NCBI RefSeq assembly: GCF_011752995.1
Contig: NZ_VWWL01000038.1
Location: 1-48,783 of the forward strand
Direction: 5' to 3'
Source of the DNA: Burkholderia sp. Ax-1724
Lineage (GTDB): Bacteria > Pseudomonadota > Gammaproteobacteria > Burkholderiales > Burkholderiaceae
DNA: 48,783 nucleotides
The notes below the pieces were generated by a model. The model saw nothing but the letters and a program-made list of their open reading frames with translations, did no database searches and had not been told where the DNA came from. The position numbers and the translations under genes are program-made. Positions 19,835 to 28,568 of the stretch are shown piece by piece. Every line of letters starts with the position of its first letter. Position 1 is the stretch's first letter.

Positions 19835-20254
19835 ATGTACGTTCAGCCTTACGTGTTTTTCAACGGCCGTTGCGAGGAAGCGCTCGACTACTACAGCGAA
19901 AAGCTCGGCGCTCAGGTGATCTTCAAGATGCACTTCAGGGATGCGCCGCCCGACCCGAACAACCCGCCGCGCCCCGAACTCGCGGACAAGATCATGCACG
20001 CCAACGTGCAGCTCGGCACGACCTTCTGGATGGCCTCCGACGGCGCCTGCGATCCCGCAGCCGGTTCGTTCAACGGCTTCAGTCTGTCGCTGACCGTCGA
20101 AGACAGCGCCATCGCCGAAAAAAGCTTCAACGCACTCGCCGATGGCGGTCAGGTCGTGATGCCGTTCCAGAAGACGTTCTGGAGCGAAGGGTTCGGCATC
20201 GTGGAAGACCGCTTCGGCCTGAAGTGGATGGTTACGCTGCCGCCGCAGGTTTGA
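19835..20254 (+). CDS. PhnB-like VOC family protein
   Basis: The 139-residue protein has the vicinal-oxygen-chelate fold: an opening YVQPYVFFNGRCEEALDYY, a central KIMHANVQLGTTFWMASDG and an end FGIVEDRFGLKWMVTLP. It matches the PhnB/glyoxalase-like group found across bacteria, most without known substrate. AAGGAG lies seven bases before the ATG. It is a single gene, convergent with the symporter and separated from it by a terminator. No biochemical role is claimed. Confidence 0.88.
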   Translation: MYVQPYVFFNGRCEEALDYYSEKLGAQVIFKMHFRDAPPDPNNPPRPELADKIMHANVQLGTTFWMASDGACDPAAGSFNGFSLSLTVEDSAIAEKSFNALADGGQVVMPFQKTFWSEGFGIVEDRFGLKWMVTLPPQV

Positions 20255-20450
20255 GCGGCGCACCGCGGCAGTCATACGGCGAACGCACCGCGCGGGCACC
20301 ATCCGGCCCAGCGCCGGGCGTCACGGTAGGCGGTCACGGCCGGGGCACCGGCCAGAGGCCAAAACCAAAGCCAAAGCCAAGCCCTGGTGACGCACCATGA
20401 ACGCGTCGCAAAACGACTCCGCCACCCCGCCACGAAGCGCCACACAAACA

Positions 20451-20489
20451 GCAACGCCCGCAAACTTTCGTCTGCGGGCGTTGCGTTTT
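20451..20489. terminator. Bidirectional terminator
   Basis: GCAACGCCCGCA (20451-20462) pairs with TGCGGGCGTTGC (20473-20484), followed by GTTTT. It separates the convergent VOC and symporter genes. Confidence 0.88.
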
Positions 20490-20543
20490 CAGCATGCCAT
20501 CAAAATCCGGAACCGCTCCGGAACGACGGAAGCCGCAAATCCA

Positions 20544-22094
20544 TCAGCTTTCGGCCATGTCCAGATAGTCTTCCGGACTCGTGCGGTCCTCGCCGCCCTG
20601 CATGCCGACCACGCGCACGAGCAGGCTCACCACGACGGCCACCACGAGGTTCACGATCAGCGACCACACCGCCGCATAGCCCGGAATCGCCATGCCGAAC
20701 AGGTGGATCGTGAAGATCGAACCGGCGAGCTTCAGCGAAATCGCCATCCACGTGCCGGTCGCGATGCCTGCTGCCCAGCCGATCAGCAGGCCCCGGTAGT
20801 CGAGCACGCGCGTGTAGAGACCGAGCACGATCGCCGGCAGCGTCTGGATGATCCAGATACCGCCGAGCAGTTGCAGCTGGATCGCGTACGTGAGCGGCAG
20901 GCCGAGAATGAACGCGACCGCGCCGACCTTGACGATCAGCGAGACCAGCTTCGCGACGTTGGTCTCCTGCTCGTGCGTCATGTTGCGGTTGATGAACTCC
21001 TTGTGCACGTTACGCGTGTACAGGTTCGCCGCCGCGATCGACATGATCGCCGCCGGCACCAGCGCGCCGATACCGATCGCCGCGAACGCCACGCCGACGA
21101 ACCACGACGGGAAGAAGTGCAGGAACAGCGCCGGCACCGCGAAGTTCGGGCCGAATGCCTTGAAATACGGCACGAATTCCGGCATGTCCTTCACGCCGGC
21201 CGCGAGCGCCATGAAGCCGAGCAGCGCGAGCAGACCGAGCACGAGCGAATAGGCCGGCAAGAGCGCCATGTTGCGGCGGATCGTGTTGCCCGACTTCGAC
21301 GACAGCACCGCCGTGATCGAGTGCGGATACAGGAACAGCGCGAGCGCCGAGCCGACCGCGAGCGTCGCGTAGGCGCTATAGCCGTTCAGATTCGAGACGT
21401 CCGGCGACTTCAGCAGCAGCTTGGCCGGCGGCACCGCGCCGAAGATATGGCCGAAGCCGCCCAGTTGCGGCGGAATCACGATGATCGCGGCGAAGATCGT
21501 CACGTAGATCAGGATGTCCTTGACCACCGCGATCATCGCCGGCGCGCGCAGGCCCGAGGTGTACGTGTAGGCCGCGAGGATCGCGAACGCGATGATGAGC
21601 GGCAGATCGCCGACGAAGCCGGTCGTGTCGAAACCGAGCGCGCCGATCACCACTTCGATACCGACCAGTTGCAGCGCGATGTACGGCATCGTCGCGACGA
21701 TGCCGGTCACGGCGATCGCGAGCGCCAGCATGCGGCTGCCGTAACGCGCCGAGACGAAGTCGGCCGAGGTCACGTAGCCGTGGCGCTTGGCGACGCTCCA
21801 CAACTTCGGGAACACGACGAACGCGAACGGATAGATCAGGATCGTGTACGGCAGCGCGAAGAAACCGGTTGCGCCCGCACCGAACACGAGCGCCGGCACC
21901 GCGACGAACGTGTAGGCGGTATAAAGGTCGCCGCCGAGCAGGAACCACGTGACGATCGTGCCGAAGCGCCGGCCGCCGAGCCCCCACTCTTCGAGATGGG
22001 CCAGATCGCCGCGCCGCCAGTGCGCCGCGACGAAACCGAGAATCGTGACGCCGATAAAAAACAGAACGAAGACGAACGTTGCAATGGGGTTCAT
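20544..22094 (-). CDS. Sodium:solute symporter (monocarboxylate permease type)
   Basis: The 516-residue SSS-family transporter has about 13 membrane segments. It starts MNPIATFVFVLFFIGVTILG and carries family motifs such as EEWGLGGRRFGTIVTWFLLGGDLYTAYTF, SADFVSARYGS and LYPHSITAVLSSKS. The pairing with a small DUF3311 protein resembles the MctP-type permeases, whose known substrates include lactate, pyruvate and alanine; this is inference from family. The start is fixed by the ATGA overlap with the upstream gene (22091-22094), which implies translational coupling. C-terminal residues PEDYLDMAES are polar and cytoplasmic. Confidence 0.9.
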   Translation of the reverse strand: MNPIATFVFVLFFIGVTILGFVAAHWRRGDLAHLEEWGLGGRRFGTIVTWFLLGGDLYTAYTFVAVPALVFGAGATGFFALPYTILIYPFAFVVFPKLWSVAKRHGYVTSADFVSARYGSRMLALAIAVTGIVATMPYIALQLVGIEVVIGALGFDTTGFVGDLPLIIAFAILAAYTYTSGLRAPAMIAVVKDILIYVTIFAAIIVIPPQLGGFGHIFGAVPPAKLLLKSPDVSNLNGYSAYATLAVGSALALFLYPHSITAVLSSKSGNTIRRNMALLPAYSLVLGLLALLGFMALAAGVKDMPEFVPYFKAFGPNFAVPALFLHFFPSWFVGVAFAAIGIGALVPAAIMSIAAANLYTRNVHKEFINRNMTHEQETNVAKLVSLIVKVGAVAFILGLPLTYAIQLQLLGGIWIIQTLPAIVLGLYTRVLDYRGLLIGWAAGIATGTWMAISLKLAGSIFTIHLFGMAIPGYAAVWSLIVNLVVAVVVSLLVRVVGMQGGEDRTSPEDYLDMAES

Positions 22095-22333
22095 TGTTGT
22101 GCGCCCCCTTGCGAGCGGCCCGTATAGCGGGATTTGGTCTTGTTGTAGACGAACGCGGTAATGACCGCGCTGATCAGCACCCAGAGAAGCTGATACCAAT
22201 AAAAGAACGGGAAATCGAACAGCTGCGGCTCGACCTTGTTGTAGGACGGCACCCAGATCATCGCGATCCAGGGCAGCAGCAACAGCCAGAGCCAGTGCTT
22301 GCTGGCCTTCTTCACGTCGGCGTCGTGAGCCAT
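22091..22333 (-). CDS. DUF3311 small membrane protein
   Basis: The 80-residue protein has two membrane helices (HWLWLLLLPWIAMIW and FFYWYQLLWVLISAVITAFVY) and a basic C-terminus. It is the DUF3311 companion regularly found just before MctP-like symporters and probably forms a small subunit or assembly factor. AGGAG lies close to the ATG. Its stop overlaps the symporter start by four bases. Confidence 0.9.
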   Translation of the reverse strand: MAHDADVKKASKHWLWLLLLPWIAMIWVPSYNKVEPQLFDFPFFYWYQLLWVLISAVITAFVYNKTKSRYTGRSQGGAQQ

Positions 22334-22631
22334 GACGTCTCCTCTTTCCTATTTGAATTGTTTGCCCGTGGTCGACGGGAGGTGGAATCACAGCGGGTGG
22401 TCGTCCCGCGGTCGGCCACGGACGCCCCGAAAGCTTCGAAAGAGTATAGGAGCCCCGAACGCCCGGTCAAGCAGGGACGACCCGAGGCGCAACGGCGCGC
22501 GGCAAGGCACATATCGTAGCGGTATGTATCGGCATGCCGGGGCACGTAGCGGCACGTGAGGCCATGCGGCGGCAACGCGCCGCCGCGATGCGGCTCGCCG
22601 GCCGGCTTACCTCAGCCAGCCGCTACGGCGA

Positions 22632-23594
22632 TCAGATCGCAAACGAAGCGCCGCTCTGCCCCGTCGATTCGCGCAGCCCCCTGATCCACTTGCGCGCCGG
22701 CAAGCCGAGTTGCGCTTCGATCAGCTTCGCGCGGGTTTCGAGCCTCGCGAACGGCACCTCGAGCGCCGGGCCCGAGAATGCGATCGCGATGCGATTGCCG
22801 TCGTGCACTTCGGGCAGCGCAACCACGCGGCCGTCGAATGCCTCGTTAAGACGCTTCATGTTGCGCACGAAGCTCGGATGGTCGCCGAACAGGTTCACCG
22901 TGACGATGCCCGCGTCGCTCAGACACGCACGCGCCGCACGATAGAAGGCGACGCTGTCGAGCACCGGGCCGCGCGCGGTCGCGTCGTAGACGTCGATCTG
23001 CAGCGCGCCGATCGTACCGTGGTTAGCGCCGTCGTTGACGAAGTCCCAGGCATCGGCTTCGCGCACGGTCAGGCGCGCGTCGTCGTGCGGCAACTCGAAC
23101 ATCGTGCGCGCGGCCACGACGACCGCCGGATTCACTTCGATCGCCTCGACCTTGGCGCGCTTCAGGAAGCGGTGCGCGAATTTGGTCAGCGAGGCCGCGC
23201 CGAGACCGAGCTGCACGATGCGCTTCGGCGTTTCGAGGAACAGCAGCCAGGCCATCATCTGCTGCGCGTATTCGAGTTCGATGTGATCGGGCTTGCGCAG
23301 ACGCATCGCGCCTTGCACCCATTCCGTGCCGAAATGCAGGTAGCGCACGCCGCCCTCTTCCGAGAACGTCACCGGCGCGAAACGCGGCTTGCGCGGGGCT
23401 TCGATTTGCGGCGCGTCGCGCAGGTCGCTCGGGTCGCGCAGGTCGTTATCGGCGCCGTTCGTGCGGCCCGCGCCGCGGGAAGTACTGCGGGCATTACGGG
23501 CGATTTTCTGCTTGCCGCCAACGGCATCGGCGTCGGCATCGCGGTTACGGAAAGCACGCGCCTCGGCCGAAGCGCGCTTGATCAGTTTCGTCAT
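22632..23594 (-). CDS. Spermidine synthase-like methyltransferase-fold protein
   Basis: The 320-residue protein has a Lys/Arg-rich unstructured first 75 residues, then a SpeE-type Rossmann domain. The nucleotide-binding motif is RIVQLGLGAASLTKFA, followed by VEAIEVNPAVVVAA and a DAWDFV segment. In true spermidine synthases an Asp pair follows the binding loop; here the acidic equivalent after YDA is incomplete, so aminopropyl transfer is doubtful. Many bacteria carry such relatives of unknown function. The ATG at 23594 was chosen because the sequence before it is not protein-like. It stands alone. Confidence 0.8.
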   Translation of the reverse strand: MTKLIKRASAEARAFRNRDADADAVGGKQKIARNARSTSRGAGRTNGADNDLRDPSDLRDAPQIEAPRKPRFAPVTFSEEGGVRYLHFGTEWVQGAMRLRKPDHIELEYAQQMMAWLLFLETPKRIVQLGLGAASLTKFAHRFLKRAKVEAIEVNPAVVVAARTMFELPHDDARLTVREADAWDFVNDGANHGTIGALQIDVYDATARGPVLDSVAFYRAARACLSDAGIVTVNLFGDHPSFVRNMKRLNEAFDGRVVALPEVHDGNRIAIAFSGPALEVPFARLETRAKLIEAQLGLPARKWIRGLRESTGQSGASFAI

Positions 23595-23862
23595 GTGAGG
23601 ATGTCGCGCCACGGGCGCAATTTTTGGTCGAACGAGAGCATAGCATTCGACGGGGCAACACTCGGCGTCAATCGCAGACAAGCTGCCGCCCTACTTCGAA
23701 CTGGCGCGCATGGGGAACGCAAGCATGCGCGGGGTGGCTCGATGGCAGACGCAGAAGCCGGTATCGATCGACTACACGGCTAGCGAAACTGCCATCGCGA
23801 CGCGCCTTGGCAGCGACGTCCCGTAGACCGATACGATGCTCCCGAAGCGTCTGTCGCCGCGC

Positions 23863-24345
23863 TCAGGCGTCCTGCCAGTTGCGATACGTTGCGGCCTGCC
23901 CCCGATAAACGCCTTCGCTATCGAGCAGATTCCAGACCGTGACGTCCTCGATCCAGAATCGTCTTCCCGAACTCGAGATGCGCAGGCCGCGATAACCGGT
24001 CGCGAACCCGTGCAATCGCACCGATTCGAGCAACCTGTCGCGCTCGTCCCGATTCGGGTGTTCGGCCGAAAGCCTCGAACGCAAGGCCGTCATGCCGTCC
24101 CAGTCGTATTCGAAGCAGCGTTGAGCCGCTTCGTTCGCGTAGATGAAACGGGGGTCGGCGTCGGTGTTGTGCGCGAGCACGCAGAACGGCGCGCTTTCGT
24201 AGAGCCAGCGGGCCGCGTCGGCGCCGGAGATTCCGCCCTCGACCAGCGGCGTGCCGACAAGCCGCAAATGGTTATCCGCCAGCAGATTGAAGAAGTCGAG
24301 GTCGCTGCTCAGAGATGCCGTCATCGTATCGGTTACCGTTGTCAT
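23863..24345 (-). CDS. MEKHLA domain-containing protein (PAS-like)
   Basis: The 160-residue protein is essentially one MEKHLA domain, a PAS-related sensory fold also found at the end of plant HD-ZIP III proteins. Visible motifs are NHLRLVGTPLVEGG, YESAPFCVLAHNTDADPRFIYAN, LRSRLSAEHPNRDERDRLL and VTVWNLLDSEGVYRGQAA. No output domain is attached, so it may bind a small ligand or act through a partner. Neighbours give no hint. It is divergent from ccdA. Start at the first ATG; in-frame Met at residue 8 is possible. Confidence 0.85.
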   Translation of the reverse strand: MTTVTDTMTASLSSDLDFFNLLADNHLRLVGTPLVEGGISGADAARWLYESAPFCVLAHNTDADPRFIYANEAAQRCFEYDWDGMTALRSRLSAEHPNRDERDRLLESVRLHGFATGYRGLRISSSGRRFWIEDVTVWNLLDSEGVYRGQAATYRNWQDA

Positions 24346-24492
24346 TGAATGCGGGCGATTCTATCAAGGGGCCAACTCCGCCGCTCCCAACTCCGCAGGC
24401 CTGACCGACAGTACCGTCGTTCAACCGTACGGCCAAAGCGGCCAAATCGTTGCTCGCATGGCCAATCGCTCACCAATCAAGATTCAACGTTT

Positions 24493-24529
24493 TTATGTGG
24501 GCTAAAATGCGCATAATTCACCCACATAA
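24493..24529. promoter_or_regulatory. Inverted-repeat operator candidate of ccdAB
   Basis: TTATGTGGG (24493-24501) and CCCACATAA (24521-24529) form a perfect inverted repeat with a 19-base spacer. The spacer holds TAAAAT and CATAAT, possible -10 boxes. It ends 11 bases before ccdA. Autoregulation by the CcdAB complex is known in this family; binding here is inferred. Confidence 0.65.
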
Positions 24530-24540
24530 GGAGCAACGCC

Positions 24541-24786
24541 ATGCGTCATCCAGCCGCCGATGTGACTCCTCGTCGGGCCACGAACATTAGCCTGCCCGAA
24601 GACGTCTACAAGGATGCCAAGGCACTCGGTATCAATTTCTCGCAAACTTGCGAGCGGGCACTGCGTCAAGCCGTTCAAGTGGAAAAGGATCGCCAGTGGG
24701 CCATCAAGTACGCCGGTTTTATCGAGGCCTATAACGAGATGGTTGAGCGCGATGGCCTGCCGCTCGCTCAATACCGGGCGTTCTGA
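24541..24786 (+). CDS. ccdA: CcdA-family antitoxin
   Basis: The 81-residue protein has an N-terminal ribbon-helix-helix (RRATNISLPEDVYKDAKALGI) and a C-terminal toxin-binding tail ending FIEAYNEMVERDGLPLAQYRAF, the classic CcdA ending. CcdA neutralises CcdB and represses its own operon. AAGGAG precedes the ATG by seven bases. Its stop overlaps the ccdB start by one base (TGATG). An inverted repeat lies directly upstream. Base composition looks less GC-rich than neighbouring genes, which hints at transfer. Confidence 0.93.
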   Translation: MRHPAADVTPRRATNISLPEDVYKDAKALGINFSQTCERALRQAVQVEKDRQWAIKYAGFIEAYNEMVERDGLPLAQYRAF

Positions 24787-25100
24787 TGGCCCGTTTCGAC
24801 GTATTTCCCAATCCGGGCCAACGTCCAGCGGTGCCTTATGTTGTTGATGTCCAAGGCAACCATTTATCCGGTCTGGCGACACGCGTGGTTATCCCGTTGC
24901 GACGATTGGACAGCTTTGCCCCAGTTCCTCTTCCGCCTGACCTGATACCTGTTTTCACGATCGAAGGCATCGAGTGCATGCTGGATACGCCGACACTGAG
25001 CGCGATTCCACGCACTGAATTAAGCCAATCCGTTACGTCGCTGCATCACCGGCAAGACGAGATTATTTCAGCGCTAGACCGATTGTTTGGCCGTTGGTAA
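24786..25100 (+). CDS. ccdB: CcdB-family gyrase-targeting toxin
   Basis: The 104-residue protein matches CcdB. The start MARFDVFPNPG, the strand YVVDVQGNHLSGLATRVVIPL, and the end IISALDRLFGRW preserve the C-terminal Trp essential for gyrase poisoning in the F-plasmid toxin. CcdB traps DNA gyrase A in the cleaved state. Length is close to the family norm (about 101), so it is likely intact. It is translationally coupled to ccdA. It is convergent with the DNA glycosylase gene with only 50 bases between. Confidence 0.93.
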   Translation: MARFDVFPNPGQRPAVPYVVDVQGNHLSGLATRVVIPLRRLDSFAPVPLPPDLIPVFTIEGIECMLDTPTLSAIPRTELSQSVTSLHHRQDEIISALDRLFGRW

Positions 25101-25150
25101 CCACCAGACACGCCAGGATTCCCGCTGACGCGAGACCACGTTCGGACGCG

Positions 25151-25645
25151 TCAATTCGATTCCCGCAGTTGCCGCCAAACGGCCAACTTTTCTGCGTATG
25201 GGACTGTGGCATAGGCGGGACTGCTTGATGGCAGGCGGAGCAGTCTATATTGCCCACCGCGCTCGCCAAGCGCATTCATGCCGATTTTGGCTGCGGTCCC
25301 GCCATTGAAGGCGATGGTGACCAGATTCGGCAATGTATCGACAAGAGCGACCAGGTCATTGCTCGCATGGTCGCGTATGCGGCTATCGAGACTCCCGATA
25401 CGACGGGCCTCTGCAACGACGTCCCATAAACCGATGCGGTATTCGAGCAGCTTATCGAGACGAGTTGCATAGTCCATACCGACCAGATTTTGCTCTATTG
25501 CCTCCCCAACAAGCGCCCAGAACTTGTTCTGCTTATGCGCATAGTACTGCCCATGCGCCAACGACATCTCGCCCGGCAAGCTGCCCAGAATCAGCACCCG
25601 CGTATGGGCATCGACGACCGGCGGAAAGCAGCGTTTGAGCGTCAT
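25151..25645 (-). CDS. DNA-deoxyinosine/uracil glycosylase (UDG family 6-like)
   Basis: The 164-residue protein belongs to the uracil-DNA glycosylase superfamily and best fits the hypoxanthine (deoxyinosine) glycosylase group. Motif 1 reads VLILGSLPGEMSL, followed by GQYYAHKQNKFW. The later motif is LPSSSPAY. Family members excise deaminated bases such as inosine from DNA. Its ATG overlaps the ubiC stop by four bases (25642-25645), implying cotranslation. The combination of a repair enzyme with ubiC is not an obvious functional pairing. Confidence 0.87.
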   Translation of the reverse strand: MTLKRCFPPVVDAHTRVLILGSLPGEMSLAHGQYYAHKQNKFWALVGEAIEQNLVGMDYATRLDKLLEYRIGLWDVVAEARRIGSLDSRIRDHASNDLVALVDTLPNLVTIAFNGGTAAKIGMNALGERGGQYRLLRLPSSSPAYATVPYAEKLAVWRQLRESN

Positions 25646-26367
25646 GAGCGATGGCCTTCGTCACGGCATCGCGCGAGCGGGCGGCCGTGTTCGCGCTGGT
25701 GGGCATAGGCCGTATGCGCGGCGTGCACGGTATCCCCGCGTGCAGCAACACCGCCGTCTTCACCCGAAGCCCCTGAAGCCCCTGAAGCCCCAGAAACACT
25801 CAACGCCCCCACACACGCCCACAGCGCCGGCAGCATACACTCCGTCACCATCAAAGGCGCGCCATGCCGCTCGAACACCGAGCGGCGCGCGACCAGCACA
25901 TGCGGCGCGCGCGCCACGCCCGCGCCGATTTCCCGCGCCGCCAGCGCATACAGCGGATGACGCGCCCCCACCCTGCGGCTCACCAGCGACGAGCGTGCGA
26001 CGCTGCTGTCGCTATACAGCAATTCGGCGAGCGGCCGCGTGCGCAGCCGCCGCGTCGCCTGCCACACGCCGACGCTCGCCGCGCGCGGCGTCACGCTATG
26101 CGCGGCGACGAACGGCACACCCTCGACCGACAGCACGACCTCGCGCACCCATACCGGCGCGCGCGGCGCGAGTCCGAGCGCGGCGGCTTCGTCGGCCCAT
26201 GGTAGCGCGACCGCTTCGCGCGTCACGCGCACCGCGACCGCGCCGAGCGCACGCAGATGAGCAGTCAGGGAACCGCCGCGAGTCAGCCAGTCTTTCTGCG
26301 CGGCGCTGAAGGTGGGCAAAGGTGCGACACGCCAGTGCGCGTCGGCGGGATCGAAACGGATAGGCAT
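25642..26367 (-). CDS. ubiC: Chorismate lyase with extended C-terminus
   Basis: UbiC converts chorismate to 4-hydroxybenzoate and pyruvate, the first committed step of ubiquinone synthesis. The 241-residue product shows WLTRGGSLTAHLRALG near the start, an Arg in VWVREVVLS, the substrate-loop region TRPLAELLYSD and the catalytic Glu within PLMVTECMLPALW (about residue 180). E. coli UbiC is about 165 residues. Here roughly 55 extra residues follow, opening with three Ser-Gly-Ala repeats and ending His/Arg-rich. The tail brings the stop codon onto the glycosylase start. It follows htpG on the same strand, with a terminator between. Confidence 0.88.
   Translation of the reverse strand: MPIRFDPADAHWRVAPLPTFSAAQKDWLTRGGSLTAHLRALGAVAVRVTREAVALPWADEAAALGLAPRAPVWVREVVLSVEGVPFVAAHSVTPRAASVGVWQATRRLRTRPLAELLYSDSSVARSSLVSRRVGARHPLYALAAREIGAGVARAPHVLVARRSVFERHGAPLMVTECMLPALWACVGALSVSGASGASGASGEDGGVAARGDTVHAAHTAYAHQREHGRPLARCRDEGHRS
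25766..25792 (-). repeat. 9-bp tandem repeat inside ubiC
   Basis: GAAGCCCCT occurs twice, followed by GAAGCCCCA. On the coding strand it gives three Ser-Gly-Ala units in the UbiC tail. Because the unit is nine bases, copy-number change would keep the frame. Confidence 0.85.
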
Positions 26368-26669
26368 GGTGTCGGATTATAGCGGCGCGGTCTTGCAGCC
26401 CTCTTCATCGCGGCAGTTCACGGCGCCACTTCTGCAATCTGACGCATAACGCAAATGCAAACGCACCAGTGCATGCGAAAAACGCGTCAGACAAAAACCA
26501 GCCAAGCGAAACAACTCACCGCACCCGTTCGCCTCATCGGTCGCAAAACCTCGGGTACAAAACTCCGGGCGCAAAACCTCGGGCGCAAAAAAATGCGCTG
26601 CCAAAGCAGCGCATTTTCTCAACCAGGGAGCGTCAATCCAGCAACGACATCAACGCCCCCGACTCACGT
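26368..26669. other. Intergenic region, htpG to ubiC
   Basis: It holds the htpG terminator and, beside it (about 26538-26590), a degenerate repeat of the form GCAAAACCTCGG with two imperfect copies. No gene is supported; the minus-strand frame here runs through the terminator. Confidence 0.45.
26587..26620 (-). terminator. Terminator of htpG
   Basis: AAATGCGCTGC (26591-26601) pairs with GCAGCGCATTT (26606-26616) over CAAA. On the minus strand it ends in a run of Ts, about 50 bases after the htpG stop. Confidence 0.88.
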
Positions 26670-28568
26670 TCAACCCGCGCGCGACAGCAGCAACGCATTG
26701 GTGCGCTTCACGAAGCTCGCCGGGTCTTCGAGCGAGCCGCCTTCCGCGAGCAGCGCCTGATCGAACAGCAGATGGCACCAGTCGTCGAAATTCGCGCTAT
26801 CGGCATGCAGGCCCTTCACGAGCGCGTGCTCCGGATTCACTTCGAGAATCGGATGGAACGACGGCGCATCCTGGCCCGCGGCCTTCAGCATGCGCTGCAG
26901 GTAGCCGCTCATTTCGCCGTCGTCGGCAACGAGGCACGACGGCGAATCGGTCAGGCGGAACGTCAGACGCACGTCCTTCGCCTTGTCCTTCAGCGCGTCC
27001 TTCATCTTCTCGACGAGCGGCTTGAACTCCTCGCCGACCTTCTCCTGCGCCGCCTTTTCCTCGTCGTTCAGCGCGCCGAGATCGAGGTCGCCGCGCGCGA
27101 CGCTTTGCAGCGGCTTGCCGTCGAATTCGTTGAGGAACGACAGCATCCATTCGTCGACGCGATCGGTCAGCAGCAGCACTTCGACGCCCTTCTTGCGGAA
27201 CACTTCGAGGTGCGGGCTATGCGCGGCGGCCTGCCAGGTATCGGCGGTCACGTAGTAGATCTTGCTCTGCTCGGGCTTCATGCGCGCGACGTAGTCGGCC
27301 AGCGCCACGGTCTGTTCGGCCGTGCCCGTATGCGTCGTCGCAAAACGCACGAGCTTCGCGATGCGCTCGCGATTGGCGAAATCCTCGCCGATGCCTTCCT
27401 TCAGCACCTGGCCGAATTCCTTCCAGAAGCCCGCGTACTTTTCCTTGTCGGCGTCGTTGTCCGAATTGGCAAGTTCTTCGAGCATCGACAGCGCGCGCTT
27501 CGTCACGCCTTCGCGAATCGCCTTCACGTCGCGGCTTTCCTGCAGGATTTCGCGCGATACGTTGAGCGGCAGATCGGCCGAATCGACCACGCCCTTCACG
27601 AAGCGCAGATACGTGGGCAGCAGTTGCTCGGCGTCGTCCATGATGAACACGCGCTTCACGTACAGCTTCAGGCCGCCGCGCTGCTCGCGGTTCCACAGGT
27701 CGAACGGCGCGTGCGCCGGCACGTACAGCAGTTGCGTGTATTCGCTGCGGCCTTCGACGCGGTTATGCGTCCACGTGAGCGGGTCCTGATGATCGTGCGA
27801 GATGTGCTGATAGAACTGCCTGTACTGCTCGTCGCTGATGTCATTCTTCGAGCGGGTCCACAGCGCACTCGCCTGGTTGACGGTCTCGTCCTCGTCCTTC
27901 GTGACCATCTCGCTCTTTTCCGCGTCCCACTCTTCCTTCTGCATCAGGATCGGCAGCGCGACGTGGTCCGAGTACTTCTGGATGATCGACTTCAGGCGAT
28001 GCGACGACAGCAGTTCGTCCTCGTCGGCACGCAGATGCAGCGTGATGGTCGTGCCGCGCGCGGCGCGCTCGATCTGCTCGACCGCGAAATCGCCCTCGCC
28101 CGCGCTTTCCCAGCGAACGCCTTCGGCGGCCGGCAAACCGGCGCGGCGCGTCTCGACCGTGATCCTGTCGGCAACGATAAAGCCCGAGTAGAAGCCCACG
28201 CCGAACTGGCCGATCAGCGCCGCATCCTTCTGCTGGTCGCCCGACAGCTTGCCGAAGAACTCCTTGGTGCCCGAGCGCGCGATCGTGCCGAGGTTCGCGA
28301 TCGCTTCGTCGCGGCTCATGCCGATGCCGTTGTCGTCGATCGTGACGGTGCGCGCAGCCTTGTCGTACGAGACGCGAATCCGCAGGTTCGGATCGTTTTC
28401 GTACAGCGCGCTGTTTTCGATCGCTTCGAAGCGCAGCTTGTCGGCCGCGTCGGACGCGTTCGAGATCAGCTCGCGCAGAAAGATTTCCTTGTTGCTGTAC
28501 AGCGAATGGATCATCAGTTGCAGAAGCTGCTTCACTTCTGCCTGAAAGCTCATGGTTTCTTGGGCCAT
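26670..28568 (-). CDS. htpG: Molecular chaperone HtpG (Hsp90)
   Basis: The 632-residue protein is a bacterial Hsp90 that remodels client proteins in an ATP cycle with DnaK. The GHKL ATP site shows LRELISNASDAADKLR, DDNGIGM and GQFGVGFYSGF in the first 130 residues. Middle-domain motifs include GVVDSADLPLNVSREILQ. The C-terminal dimerisation domain is complete. GAGGAAG precedes the ATG by about seven bases and supports this start. Upstream, the coding strand has CCCCAT about 40 bases before the start, like a sigma-32 -10 box, but no well-spaced CTTGAAA, so heat-shock control is only suggested. It is followed by its own terminator and ubiC. Confidence 0.97.
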   Translation of the reverse strand: MAQETMSFQAEVKQLLQLMIHSLYSNKEIFLRELISNASDAADKLRFEAIENSALYENDPNLRIRVSYDKAARTVTIDDNGIGMSRDEAIANLGTIARSGTKEFFGKLSGDQQKDAALIGQFGVGFYSGFIVADRITVETRRAGLPAAEGVRWESAGEGDFAVEQIERAARGTTITLHLRADEDELLSSHRLKSIIQKYSDHVALPILMQKEEWDAEKSEMVTKDEDETVNQASALWTRSKNDISDEQYRQFYQHISHDHQDPLTWTHNRVEGRSEYTQLLYVPAHAPFDLWNREQRGGLKLYVKRVFIMDDAEQLLPTYLRFVKGVVDSADLPLNVSREILQESRDVKAIREGVTKRALSMLEELANSDNDADKEKYAGFWKEFGQVLKEGIGEDFANRERIAKLVRFATTHTGTAEQTVALADYVARMKPEQSKIYYVTADTWQAAAHSPHLEVFRKKGVEVLLLTDRVDEWMLSFLNEFDGKPLQSVARGDLDLGALNDEEKAAQEKVGEEFKPLVEKMKDALKDKAKDVRLTFRLTDSPSCLVADDGEMSGYLQRMLKAAGQDAPSFHPILEVNPEHALVKGLHADSANFDDWCHLLFDQALLAEGGSLEDPASFVKRTNALLLSRAG

